NCBI GenBank assembly: GCA_002433465.1
Contig: DJIE01000267.1
Span: forward strand, 1-8,259
Length of the DNA: 8,259 nt
From: Salinisphaera sp. UBA6602
GTDB taxonomy: Bacteria > Pseudomonadota > Gammaproteobacteria > Nevskiales > Salinisphaeraceae
Direction of reading: 5' to 3'
A model generated the notes under the pieces. It was not told where the DNA came from, ran no database searches, and was given only the letters and a program-made list of their open reading frames with translations. This document shows positions 5,999 to 8,259 of the stretch, one piece after another (the first letter of the stretch is position 1; every line of letters begins with the position of its first letter). Position numbers and translations under genes: made by a program.

Positions 5999-6721
5999 GT
6001 GGCGGTTCATCTACTCGCCGATGTCCATCTGACCGGCGACGACGACCCGAACACCGAACGCCTGATTCGTTATCTGGACGGCCCAGCCCGCGCGGCCGAG
6101 GCCGTCTACGTGCTGGGCGACCTGTTCGATGTATGGGTGGGCGACGACGGTTCCCTGCCCGTTCATGCCCGCGTGATCGACCGTTTCGCGGCCCTGGCCC
6201 GAACCGGCGTGCCGCTGTATTTCATGCGCGGCAACCGCGATTTCGCGGTCGGGGAAGCGTTCGTGGCCGCCAGCCATATGCAGATCCTCGACGACCCGCT
6301 GGTGGTCGACCTGCAAGGCACGCCGACGCTGCTGTCGCACGGCGATATCTTCTGTACCGACGACACGGCCCATCAGGCCTTTCGTGCCCGCTATACCGAT
6401 CCGCGCTGGCGCGCGCGCATGCTCAAGATCCCGCTATGGCTGCGGCGGCGCATTGCGCGGCGCGCACGCAAGCGCAGCATGCGCGGCAAGGCGAGCAAGC
6501 CGGCCCACATCATGGACGTCAACGCCGATGCCGTACGCCAGGGCCTGCAGACGCATGGCGTGTCGCGGCTCATTCACGGGCATACCCATCGCCCCGATAG
6601 CCATCGTTTCGATATCGATGGCCAGGTCTGCGAACGCATCGTGCTTGCAGACTGGCGCCCGGAGCGGGCCGAGGTGCTCGTCGCAAACGGCCACAGCATC
6701 GAACGCCTGGATGTGGCGTAG
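5999..6721 (+). CDS. lpxH: UDP-2,3-diacylglucosamine diphosphatase LpxH
   Basis: Hydrolyses UDP-2,3-diacylglucosamine to lipid X and UMP, the fourth step of lipid A synthesis, as a peripheral enzyme on the cytoplasmic face of the inner membrane. The 240 residues match the length of E. coli LpxH. Calcineurin-like phosphoesterase motifs are complete: ADVH (Asp8, His10), GDLFD (Asp41), GNRDF (Asn79), SHGD (His114) and HGHTH (193-197), which together hold the dimanganese centre. An Arg-rich helical lid (about 147-163) and SKPAHIMDVN (166-175) follow the family pattern for substrate and membrane contact. The start is a GTG at 5999, six bases after the cyclophilin TAG and in the same frame. GAGG directly abuts the GTG, so there is no properly spaced Shine-Dalgarno sequence; re-initiation after the upstream stop is likely. 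No other in-frame start lies between the TAG and the ADVH motif. Confidence 0.96.
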   Translation: MAVHLLADVHLTGDDDPNTERLIRYLDGPARAAEAVYVLGDLFDVWVGDDGSLPVHARVIDRFAALARTGVPLYFMRGNRDFAVGEAFVAASHMQILDDPLVVDLQGTPTLLSHGDIFCTDDTAHQAFRARYTDPRWRARMLKIPLWLRRRIARRARKRSMRGKASKPAHIMDVNADAVRQGLQTHGVSRLIHGHTHRPDSHRFDIDGQVCERIVLADWRPERAEVLVANGHSIERLDVA

Positions 6722-6749
6722 CAGCCGCTCTGCGCGCGCGCGATCGGCC

Positions 6750-6788
6750 GTGGTAATGTGAAATCCTCTCATTTCACAACCAAACCAC
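6750..6788. repeat. Inverted repeat upstream of the short-chain dehydrogenase, possible operator
   Basis: A perfect 8-bp inverted repeat TGTGAAAT-N6-ATTTCACA covers 6757-6778. Outside it GTGGT (6750-6754) and ACCAC (6784-6788) extend the pairing through an asymmetric loop of 2 and 5 nt. The core is AT-rich in a GC-rich setting and lies 13 bp before the dehydrogenase ATG. There is no T-run after it, so it is not a standard terminator for lpxH. A repressor site overlapping the promoter, or a hairpin in the leader, fits best. Confidence 0.5.
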
Positions 6789-6791
6789 AGC

Positions 6792-7553
6792 ATGAGCCAG
6801 TACACCTTGATCACGGGCGCCAGTTCCGGGATCGGCGAAAGCCTCGCCCGTGAGTATGCCGAAAGCGGCCACGACCTGATCCTGACCGCGCGTCGGACCG
6901 ATCGATTGGAAAAGCTTGCCGGCGAACTGCGCGAGCGGCACGGCCGCAGCGTCGAAGTGGTCAGCGCGGATCTGGGCGATCCCAGCGGAGTGGCCGAGCT
7001 GGCCGATACGGTGATCGCTCGCGACTGGGGCCTGCAGGGGCTGGTCAACAACGCCGGCTTTGGCGATAGCGGACCCTTTGCCAAGCGCCCGCGCGAAAAA
7101 CAGCTGGCCATGATTCAGGTCAACGTCACCGCGCTGGTGGATCTCACCCATCGGCTGCTGCCGCTGCTTCAACGGGCCCAGGCACCCTTCATCCTCAACG
7201 TGGCCTCGGTAGCCGCCTTCCAGGCCGGCCCCAACATGGCGGTCTACTACGCCAGCAAGGCGTTCGTGCTGTCGTTTTCGGAAAGCCTGGCCGAAGAGCT
7301 GCGCGGGCGTGTCTCGGTGAGTGCGCTCTGCCCCGGCCCGACCGATTCCGAGTTCGCCGAACGCGCGGAGGCCAGCAAGGCCAAGCTGTTCAAGATGGGC
7401 ACGATGACCAGCCAGCAGGTCGCCGAAATCGGCGTCAAGAATCAGAACCGCACGATCGTGATACCGGGCGTGCGCAACAAGATGATGGTCTGGAGCGGCA
7501 AGGTCACGCCGCGTGCGCTGCTGCGACGCGTGGCCTATCGCATCAATCGCTGA
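6792..7553 (+). CDS. Classical short-chain dehydrogenase/reductase (SDR)
   Basis: NAD(P)-dependent oxidoreductase of 253 residues with one Rossmann-fold domain. The cofactor loop is TGASSGIG (8-15). The Arg pair in TARRTDRL (32-39) after the second strand favours NADPH. Further motifs are ADLGD (59-63), NNAG (86-89), catalytic Asn111, Ser139 in LNVASV, the Tyr152-xxx-Lys156 pair in VYYASK, and PGP (181-183). The catalytic tetrad is therefore complete. It resembles the broad COG0300 (DltE-like) group of general SDRs; the substrate is not readable from sequence. The C-terminus is basic (TPRALLRRVAYRINR). The ATG at 6792 lacks a Shine-Dalgarno sequence. The gene is 70 bp from lpxH and carries its own inverted repeat upstream, so it may be regulated separately from dusA-ppi-lpxH. 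Confidence 0.93.
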   Translation: MSQYTLITGASSGIGESLAREYAESGHDLILTARRTDRLEKLAGELRERHGRSVEVVSADLGDPSGVAELADTVIARDWGLQGLVNNAGFGDSGPFAKRPREKQLAMIQVNVTALVDLTHRLLPLLQRAQAPFILNVASVAAFQAGPNMAVYYASKAFVLSFSESLAEELRGRVSVSALCPGPTDSEFAERAEASKAKLFKMGTMTSQQVAEIGVKNQNRTIVIPGVRNKMMVWSGKVTPRALLRRVAYRINR

Positions 7554-7559
7554 CCGCGC

Positions 7560-8259
7560 CTATGAATGGCGCTTGGCGAGCCAGTCCAGTTCGTTTTCCG
7601 AAAACCGGGCTTGCCGCCGGGCGGGAAAGTTGTACGGGCCCGGCGGGCCGCCGTTCATGTATTCGTCGAGCAGCTGGGTAAAGGTGCTGTCCGGCTCGAG
7701 CCCGCGCGGCTCGGCGCAATAGCGAAACCAGCGGGTGCCGATTTCTACATGCGGCACTTCTTCTTCGAGAATGACTTCCAGGATGGCGACGGTTTCATCG
7801 TCGCCGGCCTGGCGCAGTTTCTCGATCATGCCTGGGGTAACGTCCAGGCCTCGGGCTTCGAGCACGCGTGGCACCAGCGCCATGCGAATCATCACATCGT
7901 GGGCGGTCTTGACCGCCATTTCCCACAGGCCGTTGTGGGCATCGAAATCGCCGTAGGTGAAACCGTAGTCGGCCAGCCGATTGTTGAGCATTTCGAAATG
8001 GCGCGACTCGTCGGCCGCCATGCTCAGCCAGTCGGCATAGAAGGCCGCCGGCATACCGCGAAACCGATAGGCCGCGTCCAATCCGAGATTGATGGCGTTG
8101 AACTCGATATGGGCAATTGCATGGATCAACGCCGCCCGCCCGGCCGGTTTACCCAGACCCCGCTTGGCCAGCCGGGCCGGATGCACCAGCGCCGGCGCGT
8201 CCGGGCGCCCCGGTACGACCACGGGCTCCGGGGTGCCGCCGGCATCCGCCAGCGCCGAG
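7560..8259 (-). CDS. DUF455 family ferritin-like protein, N-terminus outside window
   Basis: Member of the DUF455 family, ferritin-like four-helix proteins of unproven function. The frame is open to the window edge, so the true start lies beyond 8259; a GTG at 8222 in this frame is not a likely start because coding-like sequence continues upstream. Numbering from that GTG, the likely diiron ligands are Glu40 in HIEFNAINL, Glu72 and His75 in DESRH, Glu101 in GLWEMA, and Glu155 and His158 in EEEVPH. Two ExxH motifs are the hallmark of the ferritin-like fold. Other conserved-looking blocks are GRAALIHAIAH, YGDFDAHNGLWE and ARGLDVTPG. No signal peptide can be assessed. The gene converges on the dehydrogenase with 6 bp between stops. 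Redox or metal-dependent hydroxylase-type activity is only suggested by the fold. Confidence 0.9.
   Translation of the reverse strand, partial: SALADAGGTPEPVVVPGRPDAPALVHPARLAKRGLGKPAGRAALIHAIAHIEFNAINLGLDAAYRFRGMPAAFYADWLSMAADESRHFEMLNNRLADYGFTYGDFDAHNGLWEMAVKTAHDVMIRMALVPRVLEARGLDVTPGMIEKLRQAGDDETVAILEVILEEEVPHVEIGTRWFRYCAEPRGLEPDSTFTQLLDEYMNGGPPGPYNFPARRQARFSENELDWLAKRHS

Noticed and set aside
6757..6778. CRP-like site, because the arms contain TGTGA and TCACA
   Set aside because: CRP needs 6 bp between TGTGA and TCACA; here there are 12, so the geometry is wrong.
7556..7572. Possible terminator hairpin GCGCC-N7-GGCGC at the convergent dehydrogenase/DUF455 junction
   Set aside because: The stem is only 5 bp, lies partly in coding sequence, and no U-tract follows on either strand.
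1..8259. Mobile elements, CRISPR array, tRNA/rRNA, toxin-antitoxin or defence genes
   Set aside because: No transposase or integrase motifs, direct-repeat arrays, cloverleaf sequences or recognised defence domains were seen; composition is even across the window.

Overview
This 8.26 kb window reads as ordinary chromosome from a GC-rich Gram-negative bacterium, most likely a gammaproteobacterium. LpxH (lipid A synthesis), a class 2 quinone-linked PyrD, a DusA-type tRNA-dihydrouridine synthase and the ppi-lpxH gene pair all point that way. A halophilic or marine lineage such as Salinisphaeraceae or Nevskiales is my impression only. I see no insertion sequence, tRNA, rRNA, CRISPR array, phage gene or frameshifted pseudogene. 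Coding density is very high, and no gene-free stretch exceeds about 165 bases.

Left part (1-2646), all on the minus strand: a 5'-terminal fragment of a KAS III-like beta-ketoacyl-ACP synthase (GTG start, strong ribosome binding site), preceded by a large alpha/beta hydrolase with four predicted N-terminal membrane helices, preceded by a small three-helix membrane protein. The small membrane protein is divergent from a second, compact alpha/beta hydrolase on the plus strand (2661-3176). The 3' end of that hydrolase overlaps by 38 bp, tail to tail, with minus-strand pyrD (3139-4221).

Centre (4222-6721): pyrD is divergent from a tight plus-strand run dusA-ppi-lpxH. The dusA stop and ppi start overlap by one base (TGATG). 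lpxH begins six bases after the ppi TAG and in the same reading frame. The cyclophilin carries a signal peptide, although its ppi-lpxH setting is where E. coli and Pseudomonas have cytoplasmic PpiB. An internal ATG with a good Shine-Dalgarno sequence could also give a cytoplasmic form.

Right part (6722-8259): a classical short-chain dehydrogenase preceded by a neat inverted repeat. It converges, with a 6 bp gap, on a minus-strand DUF455 ferritin-like protein that runs off the window.

The genes are mostly housekeeping: pyrimidine synthesis, tRNA modification, protein folding, lipid A and fatty acid metabolism. I found no clearly new multi-gene system. The observations worth following are the possible dual-localised cyclophilin, the altered flavin-loop motif of DusA with a possibly leaderless mRNA, the in-frame amber junction between ppi and lpxH, the inverted repeat before the dehydrogenase, and the membrane-anchored hydrolase next to the ketosynthase.
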